DNA of 64,000 nt from Algoriphagus halophilus. GTDB lineage: Bacteria > Bacteroidota > Bacteroidia > Cytophagales > Cyclobacteriaceae. Numbering within the stretch: the stretch's first letter is position 1; each line of letters opens with the position of its first letter. Made by a program: the position numbers and the translations under genes. The stretch covers positions 1,488,001-1,552,000 of the forward strand of contig NZ_FSRC01000001.1 of the NCBI RefSeq assembly GCF_900129785.1, in the 5' to 3' direction. A model generated the notes under the pieces. That model had not been told where the DNA came from. It saw nothing but the letters and a program-made list of their open reading frames with translations, and did no database searches. This document shows positions 54,002 through 63,800 of the stretch, one piece after another.

Positions 54002-54400
54002 TTATTCTCCTTTTTTCTTTTTACCAGTACTCCACTCCAACAAAATAGCTTTTTCCTCATCTGATAATTTTCCCTCAGGCTTGTTCTCTAAGAATTTTTC
54101 TGGAGGCATCGCACTTTCAGTCAACACTTCATTTATTTTTGACATGGTAGCTAGTTGTTTTGACTTTTTAGAGGCTTCGAACTCATCCCAATCCAACTTT
54201 TTCTTACCTTTTTCATTTCTGGATTCAGCGTTGTGACATCCATAGCATTTGGATTCTACTACTGCTTTGACATCAGCCGGCAACTTTGGGCCATCCATAC
54301 TTAATTCATCGTGGGTTTCGATGGTGGGTTTTTGGATGGCTTGGAAAAATAAGAGCCCTACAACAAAGGCAGCAGGAAGGAGTAAAGATGATTTTTTCAT
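54002..54400 (-). CDS. Small c-type cytochrome-like haem-binding protein
   Basis: This 132-residue protein has an N-terminal signal/anchor (LLLPAAFVVGLLFF) and one haem motif CYGCHNAES. A later MPPEKFLENKPEGKLSDEEKAILLEWSTG resembles the Met-ligand region and last helix of small cytochromes and of the Haem_bd family. It is adjacent without any spacer to another CxxCH protein gene and both share one terminator, so they are likely to pass electrons together in the periplasm. Confidence 0.82.
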   Translation of the reverse strand: MKKSSLLLPAAFVVGLLFFQAIQKPTIETHDELSMDGPKLPADVKAVVESKCYGCHNAESRNEKGKKKLDWDEFEASKKSKQLATMSKINEVLTESAMPPEKFLENKPEGKLSDEEKAILLEWSTGKKKKGE

Positions 54401-54526
54401 AGTAAAAGGGTTAATAAATGATTGTTTTGTGTTAATACGTCAAAAAGATACATTAGGGTTGTAATCACAAGATAAAAGATAGAAAAAATTGTAAAAAGTA
54501 TTTTTTAAATAATTTTCTAATGGTAA

Positions 54527-55297
54527 TTATTTGTTCCCATCGGGACCACCAAGCCACTTTTTAAATGAATTGACACGGTCTCTACTTACAATAATCTCAT
54601 CTGTGTAAGAAAAATCCGGATTGATTTTTAACCGACTACTGGAATAAACCAATACATCTTTAATACTGGTCAGATTGATCAAATAACTTCTATTGACTCT
54701 GAAAAACTGGGCTGGATCTAACAGTTCCTCCAGCCCCTCCAGAGTATAATCGGTGATTAGTTTTCTACCATCTTCCCGGATCAGGTAGGTGTTTCTTCCT
54801 TCCGCAAAGAAAAGTTTGATAGCTGAAGTGGAAACAATATGGATGTGCTCACCAATCTTCACCATAAAGCGTTCTTTATAAGCTGGTTTGGAAAGCTCTT
54901 TCCAAACTTCCTGATTAATTGGAGTCTGATTGGAAGTGTCTCTTAACTGTCTATACTTATCCAAGCTTGCTGCAAAAGAAACATAGCGGATAGGTTTGAC
55001 TAAATAATCAATTCCATTAGCCTGAAAGGCTTCTAAAGCATATTGGCTATGTGCAGTGATGAAGATGACCGGTTTAAAGAATCCAACTTGATCTAAGGCT
55101 TGAAACGAAAGCCCATCCTCTAAATGCACATCTACCAATAAAAGGTCAGCCTGCTTGCCTAGGGTTTGAAGTAAAGGAACAGCATCTTTTACAGATTTGG
55201 CGATTCCAATAATTTCCGATTCCGGATCATATTGCTTTAAAAAATGCTTGATTTTTTCAAGGGCGGGAATTTCATCCTCAATTACCAATACTTTCAT
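54527..55297 (-). CDS. LytTR-family response regulator
   Basis: This 256-residue protein has a receiver domain with IEDE near residue 7, phospho-acceptor Asp56 (LLLVDVHLEDG) and Lys in DYLVKPIRYVSF. The C-terminal LytTR domain (about 140-250) has FMVKIGEHIHIV, KLFFAEGRNTYLI and FFRVNRSYLINLTSI. Its start overlaps the end of a kinase-like gene by 20 bp. It is the last gene of a minus-strand unit with two LytS-like proteins and a repeat protein, and is presumably phosphorylated by the intact kinase two genes upstream. Confidence 0.9.
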   Translation of the reverse strand: MKVLVIEDEIPALEKIKHFLKQYDPESEIIGIAKSVKDAVPLLQTLGKQADLLLVDVHLEDGLSFQALDQVGFFKPVIFITAHSQYALEAFQANGIDYLVKPIRYVSFAASLDKYRQLRDTSNQTPINQEVWKELSKPAYKERFMVKIGEHIHIVSTSAIKLFFAEGRNTYLIREDGRKLITDYTLEGLEELLDPAQFFRVNRSYLINLTSIKDVLVYSSSRLKINPDFSYTDEIIVSRDRVNSFKKWLGGPDGNK

Positions 55298-56381
55298 CGG
55301 TTTTTATAGTTGGGTGGAATGAAGCTTTATTGATGCTATCAGAGGTTTCTGAATAAGGTAGCTCCATAGGTACACAAATGGAATACATAGAATTATCAGT
55401 CCAACTTAAACCTTGATTTAACCATCCATTTTGCTGCTTGATACTATTCATGGTTTCTACCAATTGATCCCCATATTTTAGGGAAAATTGTTTTGGAAAA
55501 GAGAGATGCAAGCAGTTTTTCTTGATTTCAAGTTGGATTTCCAATGGGCAGTTGGGGGAGGAAAGCTGGGAATAGGAAATGGCCTCCAAGATTTTAGTTA
55601 GGGTTCTAGGTACTAATAAGTAATTTTTATCCTCCTTGGGAAGAGAGAGATGGATATGTTTTGAATTGAATTGATTCAGAAAAATTTTCACATTTTCCAT
55701 AGCCATTAATTCCTCGTGCAAAGGGACCAATTCTTCTTGATTTCTTAATGAATGCCTGTAGATCTCCGATAAAAGTAGGATGCCCTCCTCAGCTTCTTCT
55801 TTTCTTTCTTCTTTGATTCTAAGTAAAATGGATTCCAGACTTAGTAATAAAAAATTTGGATTAAGCATGAATTGAAACTGGTTTTTGCTCCTTTCCAATT
55901 CCTCCTTTTCCTGGAGCTCAGATTCCAGGTCTTTTTCAAATTTCTTATGAATCCAATAGAAACCTAAAAAATGTCCTTGGTACATCAATGTGACAAATAA
56001 AAATACTCCATTGAATATGCTTAATTCAGTTAGGTAAACCATGGGGTCAGCCATGTTTTCAAACCAATAAAAGTAAGCCATTAATAATAAACTAATGCTT
56101 AAGAAAGTGGTTATTATAGAACTGAAAATCAATTGAATAATATGTTTGTAAAAATGAGTTGTTTTGGTGTTTCGTCTTTCAAAAAACAATAAGATCAATC
56201 GATTTAACTCCAATAATACAAAGCTTGAAAACACACAAAACAGGAGTTCTCTGGAAAAGAAATCCTCTTTGATATTCGCCACTGAATCAAAGGCTAAAAG
56301 GATAGCCAAATAAGTTAATGTTCCCACCAATAAGGGAAGGATCATTCGATAAACTGGTTTTATTTCAAAGACAGGACTCAT
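55278..56381 (-). CDS. Degenerate LytS-like protein (pseudokinase)
   Basis: This 367-residue protein has the layout of a LytS kinase: about four membrane helices (residues 10-145), a coiled coil (150-170), then a His_kinase-like region. But the H-box reads FMLNPNFLLLSLESI, with Asn176 where the phospho-acceptor His should be, and the N-box and glycine motifs of the ATPase are gone (LEAISYSQLSSPN instead of ENALKH-like). The frame is intact and long, so the gene seems to be kept. It lies between a normal kinase (4-bp overlap) and the regulator (20-bp overlap). A regulatory or dimer-partner role is inference. Confidence 0.82.
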   Translation of the reverse strand: MSPVFEIKPVYRMILPLLVGTLTYLAILLAFDSVANIKEDFFSRELLFCVFSSFVLLELNRLILLFFERRNTKTTHFYKHIIQLIFSSIITTFLSISLLLMAYFYWFENMADPMVYLTELSIFNGVFLFVTLMYQGHFLGFYWIHKKFEKDLESELQEKEELERSKNQFQFMLNPNFLLLSLESILLRIKEERKEEAEEGILLLSEIYRHSLRNQEELVPLHEELMAMENVKIFLNQFNSKHIHLSLPKEDKNYLLVPRTLTKILEAISYSQLSSPNCPLEIQLEIKKNCLHLSFPKQFSLKYGDQLVETMNSIKQQNGWLNQGLSWTDNSMYSICVPMELPYSETSDSINKASFHPTIKTDESIGN

Positions 56382-57406
56382 GCCTTCGTGGTTTTTTGTT
56401 TGATATAAGGTAAGCAGACAAAAAAGAATCCTTCCGATTGATAAATTGTCGGGGAGGAATGACCATGATAATCATATCGCTCCTTCAAATTTTGCAATCC
56501 TACTCCATTGGATTTAACATTCAAGGGCTTTTGGGTGATGGTATTGGCAACGGCAATTTTTTCGTGATCTGCGGTGATAATGATTTTCACAGGATTTTCC
56601 AGACTTGCCACATTGTGCTTTAACGCATTTTCTACCAAAAGCTGAATACCTAGAGCCGGGAGCAGCTGGGTATTGAATTCTGGTTTGATCTTCTTTTCAA
56701 GTATAACTTTATCTCCGTACCTCACTTGCATCAAATGCATGTAATTATCAATGATTTCAATTTCTCTTGCCAAAGTATTCAAAGGTTGGATTCCATGCTG
56801 CATCAGGTTTGAGAAATTAAATGCCAATTTCCGGATGAATTCTTCTACTTTTTCAGGCTGAGTGGAGATCAAAAGGGAAGCACTATTTAAAGTATTAAAC
56901 AGGAAATGAGGGGTCAATTGTGACCTTAGAAGTGTAAACTGTAGCTCTTCTTTTTTTCTAGTATCCCGCATTCCTTGAATGGTTTCTTTAGAAAATCGGG
57001 CAAAGGCAAACCAGCTGTAATCAATCCATGTCAATGCCAAAGAAACAATCAAACCTACGATTCCTCCTTTTAAGGTCATGGTATTATCTGGAAATGTGGA
57101 ATCTTCCTCTACTACTTGGGTCATCAGGAACTCCAAGAGGTAAGAAAAGAGGGTAATACTTCCTCCTATCAAAAAAACAATTAAAACAGATCGGGTCACA
57201 TGCCCTTTATCCCAAGGTTGAAGTTTAGATATGGATAAATATCCGAAGCTGATGATCAAACTGGCCAACACTACCAGGACTATAAAAAGTGCCATAGTCC
57301 AGGAAACCGTGCTTAGGGAGTAGATCAGGCCTCTATTATACAATAAATAGAGGCCTATACTACCCGTGAGGAAAAAAGCGAGTATAAATGAGATGGATTT
57401 TTCCAT
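56378..57406 (-). CDS. LytS-family sensor histidine kinase
   Basis: This 342-residue protein has about four membrane helices (residues 5-130), then the H-box LRSQLTPHFLFNTLNS with His167, an N-box LLVENALKHN and a glycine motif GVGLQNLKERYDYHG. It is the only catalytically complete kinase of this unit. Gene order on the minus strand is repeat protein, this kinase, pseudokinase, LytTR regulator, with 4- and 20-bp overlaps between the last three. Confidence 0.9.
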   Translation of the reverse strand: MEKSISFILAFFLTGSIGLYLLYNRGLIYSLSTVSWTMALFIVLVVLASLIISFGYLSISKLQPWDKGHVTRSVLIVFLIGGSITLFSYLLEFLMTQVVEEDSTFPDNTMTLKGGIVGLIVSLALTWIDYSWFAFARFSKETIQGMRDTRKKEELQFTLLRSQLTPHFLFNTLNSASLLISTQPEKVEEFIRKLAFNFSNLMQHGIQPLNTLAREIEIIDNYMHLMQVRYGDKVILEKKIKPEFNTQLLPALGIQLLVENALKHNVASLENPVKIIITADHEKIAVANTITQKPLNVKSNGVGLQNLKERYDYHGHSSPTIYQSEGFFFVCLPYIKQKTTKA

Positions 57407-57474
57407 GGAATAGTGGTAGTCAACTAATTAGTTGGATGAAGACTACTTGGTATAAGTTACAAAACCTTAGGATA

Positions 57475-58593
57475 TCATCGGGATGCACATCTTAAAACTT
57501 CTCCTAAGAAATGATCAGAATCAATGGTGTCTACCGCTGTTTTTCTGATTTGAGTTTTCACTTTTTCAGTTCCTTGCTTCTGGCAAATGTATTTGAGTAC
57601 TTCGGCTTTGAAATGATCACTATCAATTTCATCTGAGCCTAAAACTACCAGAATCGCTCGATCATCATTCATGTTTCCTGTTTGTATGATGTATTTTAAC
57701 ACCTCACTTTTGAAGTGGTCTGAATCGATGTTAGGAACCACTTCATTGACCATGAATTGTAATTCCTGATCATTGAGCTTACTGAAATCTATGGTTTTTG
57801 CGATTTCACTTTTAAAATGATCACTGTCGACCATATTGATAATTTCCACTGTTTTTTGGCCTTGACCTTGGATACTATTTTTGGAGAAAATTGGTTTCAA
57901 TAGTTCAGCTTTAAAATGATCTGAATCGATTGACTCTACTGCTCGGGTCAACTGATTGATATCACCGAAATAGCTCGGGTCAATTTGTTTGAAAACTTCT
58001 GTTTGATAATGGTCAGAGTCAATCTGGGAAATGGTTTTGTCTATGACTGCGGAAGTCTCACTTGCACTAAGATTTTTATCCAATAACAGTTGGAAATAAT
58101 GCGCTTTGATGTAATCACTTTCCATTTGATCCGTCAAATTTAAGACAGATTTTGCACCACCTTTTGCATAAAGACGGTTAACCCGGTCTACCGAGCCAAT
58201 GGTCGTACTGTTTAATAATTCAGGAAGAATTTCCGCTAACCAAGCTTTGCCATTCGGTTCAAATGGCTTTTGAGAACCTCCCTCTCGGTATTCATAATCC
58301 AAGCCACTGCCTGAGCTGCTGATAAATAAGGACCGGGAGTTTCCAAAAGTGGTTTTTTGAATTTTTAAATAACCTCCTCTGGAGATAGAACTGATGGATT
58401 TCTCATCACTTCCGATTGAGATATCCCCATTAAATTCAATGTTGAGTTTCTGTTTGTTATTCTCAGTAACAAACTTGGAAGAAGATCGGGTGGTAGTACT
58501 GATCCTCGTTTGAGCATAGCTGTTGGACACTGTGAATAGAAAGCAGACGTAAAAAAGTAAGAAAGTCTGCCGAGAGATCATTGATGACTTCAT
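57475..58593 (-). CDS. Secreted protein with DSDHFK repeats
   Basis: This 372-residue protein has a signal peptide ending near SNSYAQ. Residues about 30-120 are a beta-rich, Ser-rich region (LNIEFNGDISI, GGYLKIQKTTFGNSRSLFIS) that resembles adhesin-like strands. From residue 157 to the end there are seven units of 31-34 residues, each opening with I-D-S-D-H-F-K-x-E-V-L-K or a variant. No family is named with confidence; similar S-D-x-x-K helical repeats are known from other envelope proteins, some linked to sensory genes. It lies 68 bp upstream of the LytS kinase gene and is probably the first gene of that unit. Confidence 0.7.
   Translation of the reverse strand: MKSSMISRQTFLLFYVCFLFTVSNSYAQTRISTTTRSSSKFVTENNKQKLNIEFNGDISIGSDEKSISSISRGGYLKIQKTTFGNSRSLFISSSGSGLDYEYREGGSQKPFEPNGKAWLAEILPELLNSTTIGSVDRVNRLYAKGGAKSVLNLTDQMESDYIKAHYFQLLLDKNLSASETSAVIDKTISQIDSDHYQTEVFKQIDPSYFGDINQLTRAVESIDSDHFKAELLKPIFSKNSIQGQGQKTVEIINMVDSDHFKSEIAKTIDFSKLNDQELQFMVNEVVPNIDSDHFKSEVLKYIIQTGNMNDDRAILVVLGSDEIDSDHFKAEVLKYICQKQGTEKVKTQIRKTAVDTIDSDHFLGEVLRCASR
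57478..58125 (-). repeat. Seven tandem 31-34-residue DSDHFK repeats
   Basis: Unit starts are at residues 157, 191, 222, 255, 289, 323 and 357. The core is [IV]-D-S-D-H-[FY]-[KQ]-[AS]-E-[VIL]-[LF]-K, followed by about 20 variable residues. The first unit (MESDYIKAHYFQ) is degenerate and the last is cut after the core. The D, S, D, H positions are almost unchanged in six units, while the spacers vary in length and sequence. Confidence 0.8.
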
Positions 58594-58620
58594 ATGGATT
58601 GGTTTTTATTTTTCATGATA

Positions 58621-58651
58621 CAAATATGGCTTGGATCAACTTTCTGAGAAA
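58621..58651 (-). promoter_or_regulatory. Putative promoter of the repeat-protein/kinase unit
   Basis: On the minus strand TTTC (from 58651) and CATATTTG (from 58628 to 58621) are separated by 19 bp, one mismatch each from the Bacteroidota TTTG-N19-TAnnTTTG promoter. Transcription would start near 58614, about 20 nt before the ATG at 58593. Confidence 0.45.
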
Positions 58652-60652
58652 CTGAAAGGGAATGAATGGGTGAATGTCTGTATTGAATCGTAGATCTCCT
58701 GTATTAAATGAGGAATTCGGGGTAGGAGAAGTTTCCTGCTTATCCCTAATTAGGACCACCATCAGGAAGTTTTCTGAAAGGAGAAAGGTAAAAGTTCAAA
58801 ATGGAATTTTATGGGTTAAATAGTTTCTGGTGCTTTTATGTAACACTATTGTTTTATGATTAATAGTAGAATGAGCAGGAAAAAGGATAGTATTGTTTTA
58901 AGATTTGTTTGGCGCGAATTGAACAATTTTAAGAGTGGGCTTTAGACAATTTTCTTTGCTAGTCTACATCGACTTTTTGATTTTTTAAACCCTGGAATTA
59001 GAATACTATTGTACAAAATATAATTTGGTTTTCGGATTCTAATTGTACTTTTTATAGATAACATTCAAAACTCTATATTTCATATAATTTCGATCAAATT
59101 CATATTATTTAACCCTTTAGTTTGATTTGGTGAATGCTTCGTTTACAATGAGTAGATAGATAAGAATGGCTTTGAGGGGTGCTTTAAAATGCTGTAAATC
59201 AGTGTATAAACATGCATTTTTGAAGAGGAGTGATTGTTTTCATGTTTGACAGGGTATTGGTCCTAGCTCCTTGGAATAGAATTTTTTATATATAAATATT
59301 TATCATTAAGCTATTGAAATTTTTTAAATAAATTAGATGTATGTACATTTAAAATAAATAATTTTATTGGACTTTAAGTGATTTGATAGTGATGTTAAAT
59401 ATATTTTAATTTATTGGAGTTAGGTATATTTATCTATACTCTTAGATAATATATTAGATTCTTGATGGTAATTATAATTGAAATTAATTAATTGTTTATA
59501 CAAACGAATAATAATTAGTTTCATTTTATCCGTATCCAGTAAATGAAGTTTATAAAAAAAATGATGCAAAAGTATAAATGACTTGATTAAAGGGTATTAC
59601 TAAAAAATAAATGTTCTAATGATATAGATGAACTATTAAATATGTGAATTTCTTTAATTTGTTAATAATTAATTCCCATTATGAAAATTTCCAGATGATG
59701 ATTTAAGCCTCCTTTTTCCTGACTTTTTCTTAGGGTCAGATACTTTTTCTCAGCCGTTCGAACAAAACCTAGATGAGTATAAAATCATCATGAATTAATC
59801 TGTTGTAATATGGCGCTAAAAATATGAAAAAAATTGTATTTAAATAATATAAATGTCTATAATAATACAATTATTTAGGATATGTTTATTTTATTTCTTT
59901 ATATCCAAATTAACAGATTAAATAAGGGGGGGGATTAATTCTAAGTATTCATTCTTAATTCCATCTAACTATTGGTAATTCAATAATTGAAATATTTTGA
60001 TGAATGGGCTTTTAAAATGTTGAAATTTAAAGTCAATTTTTGCCCGTAATAGATTGAAAAATTCTCATTTAGTCTGAAAATCAGAGGTGTATAGGGCAAA
60101 AAATGAAGAAAATTAAAAATCTTTTAAAAAATTTTTTAAGATGTTTTTCCTCAAAAACCTGTTACAAATGGCATTTTTCTAACTAACAAATGATATTTAA
60201 ATAGTAAAAAATATTTTATATAATTTTTGAATAAATGTCTTATATAATTTTTTTTATCAATGATACTTGCGTCTGATTATCAAGTGTTTTAATATTGTGA
60301 GGTTATTATGCAAGTAAAGTAGCCCGAGTGATTGATTGTTAAAAATTTAATTACTGTTTTATACTTTCAAAAAACATATTAACGATTGTAAGAGTTTAGA
60401 ATATCATTCATTTCTATTGCTTAAGTATTGATTTGAGATATATAGTAATGTTTTGATATAGATCAAGTTTGATGTCACCCATCGATCTGGCCTTCTAAAT
60501 ATCTTGCATGACTTGATTTCCTAATGTTAGGTCACACTAACTAGTTAGGACCATGGATATTGAATCAATTAAATATCGCCCATATATCACCCTTAAAAAA
60601 TGTTTCATTAAAACTTAGCCAAACAGCGTAAGCAAATCATTCAAAAATTAAA
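58652..60652. other. Two-kilobase AT-rich non-coding region
   Basis: No open frame of convincing length or composition lies here on either strand. From about 58.85 kb the sequence is extremely AT-rich with many stops in all frames. Points seen: a run of eight G at 59926-59933, a small minus-strand frame ending near 59.70 kb (GFVRTAEKKYLTLRKSQEK) that could be a gene remnant but is too short to name, and the palindrome CTAACTAGTTAG near 60538. No tRNA, IS end or array was recognised. Confidence 0.45.
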
Positions 60653-60690
60653 GTAGCAAAAGGAGGGATTTTCCCTCAGAGGAAAGCTAC
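60653..60690 (+). promoter_or_regulatory. Candidate structured leader RNA
   Basis: GTAGC (60653-60657) pairs with GCTAC (60686-60690), enclosing an inner hairpin GAGGG (60663-60667)/CCCTC (60673-60677) with loop ATTTT. Internal loops are AAAAG on the 5' side and AGAGGAAA on the 3' side. It lies 182 nt before the ATG of the large surface-protein gene. The layout faintly recalls one arm of the cyclic-di-GMP-I riboswitch, but the second arm and key bases are not found, so no class is assigned. Confidence 0.35.
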
Positions 60691-60871
60691 GTCTAATTGA
60701 AATAAGGATTTAGTTTGTAAAAAAATATAAACTATCTCATGGGAAAGTATTGTCTAATTCCAAGATGAGCTTACTAAAAAATTCTGTTTTATGATGGTTG
60801 GGAATTGATGATTTCAAATAAGGGAGGGCAGCGAAAGTATCAGTCTTATTCTATTTCAATAGCTAATAACA

Positions 60872-63800
60872 ATGCTTTACACCAGCCTAATTCCTTCGAA
60901 ATCAAAACTAATTGGGATTTTCTTCTCAATAGTTTTAGTTGCGGTATTGACCGTTCCAGGTTTCGCAACCGATTATTATTTCTCTTCTGTATCAGGAGAT
61001 GATAGTAGATCTGCTATAGAAGCTCAAAATCCTTCTACACCTTGGAAGTCAATTGAAAAGTTGAATTCTTTTGGTGCCAATTTAAAGGGAGGAGACAGGA
61101 TTTTATTTAAATCCGGTGAGACATTTTATGGTGCGATCCATATTATTAAATCTGGTTCTACCGGAGCTCCCCTTCAATTTACTTCCTATGGAACCGGTCC
61201 TAAGCCGATCATTACTTCCTTGGTTAAGATTGACCAGTGGAATTCAGTGGGTAATGGTAATTACCAAGCGGATTTGAGTGGCTACAATTTGTCAAGAGTA
61301 CAAATCTTGTTATTGAATGGGCAGCTACAAGAAATTGGAAGGTACCCTAATGCTGGTTCTAGTAATGGTGGCTATGCAACCATTGCTTCGAGCAGCGGAA
61401 GTAATTTTATCACTACTCAGGGAAGTAATCCCTACAGCGGATCAACTGGTGAAGTGGTGATTCGAAAAAACAACTGGATTATCGATAGACACCAAATCAG
61501 TTCTATTAGCGGAACCTCCATTTCCTTTGCTACTAACGAGAGCGTCTATGATGCAAAGGCAGGTCACGGATATTTCTTGCAAAACCATATTTCCCTATTA
61601 GATCAACCTGGGGAATGGTCTTATGATCCAAGCACCAAAAAGTTAACCGTTAATCTTTCGGGTTATTCCCTGCCATCCGTTGAAATAGCTGTGGCCACTA
61701 AAGACTATTTAATTACCAACCAACAGTACACTACAAATTTAACTTTTTCAAACCTTCATTTAAAAGGGGCCAATACCAATTTGATACATGTTTTAAAAAG
61801 TGATCATGTAACCATCGAGAATTGTGACTTGGAATATGCAGGGGAAAATGGAATTAACTCCAACTCAATTCCAAATTATATCATTCAAAATAATAGGATT
61901 AACGCATCATTGAATAATGGGATTTTCATCCTTTATGGCTCACCAGGAGCCATCATCAGAAATAATGTGATCACCAATACCATGCAATTTCAAGGTATGG
62001 GAAGAAGTAGTGACTTGAATGGAATTGGTATTTACCTGGGAAGCGATGGTAACAACTCCCTAATTGAGAAGAATACCATAGATCATGTAGGATACAATGG
62101 AATCCACTTCGGTGGGAATTATACCGTGGTAAAAAACAATTTTGTCAATGATTTTTGTGTATTCAAGCAAGATGGAGGCGGGATTTATACCAACTCAGAT
62201 GGTTTCCGAGATCGAAATAATATTGGTAGGGAAATCGTTGGCAATATCATTCTAAATGGAAAAGGTAGCAAATTAGGGACTTTGGAAGAAGTTGAATTGG
62301 CAGAGGGAATCTATTTAGATGACAATAGTGCAGGGATCAAAGTAGCAAACAATACGGTGGCTTTCGTCAGCGGGAAAGGGATATTTTTGCATAATGCAAA
62401 TAATATAGAGATTACCAATAACCTATTTTATAAAGCTAAAAGCCAAGTTCAATTCACTCATGATTTTTTAGGGGATCCTATTCGAAATGTGAGTATTTCA
62501 AATAATAAATTCTCTTCCATTGAACAATCTGAAAAAGTTTATGCTGTTTATTCGGACCTTGACGACATCACTTCTGTAGGAACCATTAATTCCAATTATT
62601 TTCTCGATCCCTATAACATTGACTTTTTTATCCATACCAAAACTGCAAGTGAGGGAAGTAAAGGAGTGGATAGAAACTTAAAAAACTGGAGTTCAAATTT
62701 TGGACATGATTCTAATTCCACAAAGCCGGATTTAAATCTTCCAACCTATGAAGTCACTTCTTCTAACCTTGTAAAGCAAAGTGAGTTCAATGATGCTTCA
62801 GTAATTGCTGGTATTTATTCTGCCAATGGTAAGATTGTATCAAATGGAATTAGTGGTAATTCCTATGTAATCAATCCGAATTCTACCAATCAAGCTACCG
62901 TATATATTCAGTTTGGCCAGATTCAAGTGAGTGATGATATCTTGGTTGAATTCGATTTGAAAAGCCCAAAGGCAGATACACCTATTGAATTGTTTTTGGA
63001 AGGCACCTATAATCTAGATAAAGGAGCAGGGAATAAAATCGTAGCTACCAAAACAGAGGCTACCACTTACCAAGTGCTACTTTCTTCATTAGCAGCCCGT
63101 TCCAATGAGAGTTTGGTCTTGAGAATTCCTAGCAATGCCATTGATGTTTACTTGGACAATCTAAAAATCTCCAAAGTAAAAACTTCTCCAATTGATAAGG
63201 GGCAGCAAATATTTTTCGAGTATAACTATAGTGAATCCATGGTTCAGGTTCCTTTGGATGGAACGTATGTGGATGCAAAGAATGAGACCTTTTCAGGTTC
63301 AGTTTCAATCCCTGCTTTTGGGTCTGTTTTGCTAGCAAAAGTTTCTACTGATGCACCTGAACAAGTAAACCAAGCTCCAAGTGTAATTTTAACTCAGCCA
63401 GCTAATGGTCAGGTTTTCACTTTGGGAACAGATCAAGTTCAATTGATAGCCAATGCCCAAGATCCTGAAGGAGAAATCAAAAGTGTAGAATTTTATAGTA
63501 ACGGACAGTTAATTTCTACCATCACAGAAGCTCCCTATACTTTTGATTGGACGACCATTACGGCTGGCAGTTACGAGGTCTATGCCAAAGTTTTTGATTT
63601 GGGAGGATTAAATGCCAGCTCGGAAGTCGTCAAGTTTACGGTAGAGGCAGCTAATCAAGCACCTACTATTTCTTTGACTCAACCAAGCAATAATCAGGTA
63701 TTTACTTTGGGATTAGATGCAGTTCAGTTGGTGGCCAATGCACAGGATCCGGAAGGAGAAATCAAAAGTGTGGAGTTTTATAGCAATGGTCAGCTGATAT

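Noticed and set aside
57478..58125. Regularly spaced short DNA repeats that could look like a CRISPR array
   Set aside because: They are codons of an intact reading frame; the DNA repeats are imperfect, vary in spacing (31-34 codons) and follow protein conservation.
59750..59765. GTTCGAAC resembling a tRNA T-loop
   Set aside because: No acceptor, D or anticodon stems can be formed around it.
60653..60760. Cyclic-di-GMP-I riboswitch
   Set aside because: Only one arm is vaguely similar; the conserved GCAAA/CGCAAA bases and the second arm with the tetraloop receptor are not found.
60805..61002. Plus-strand 65-codon frame upstream of and overlapping the beta-helix gene
   Set aside because: It overlaps the signal peptide region of the long frame starting at 60872 and shows no own domain.
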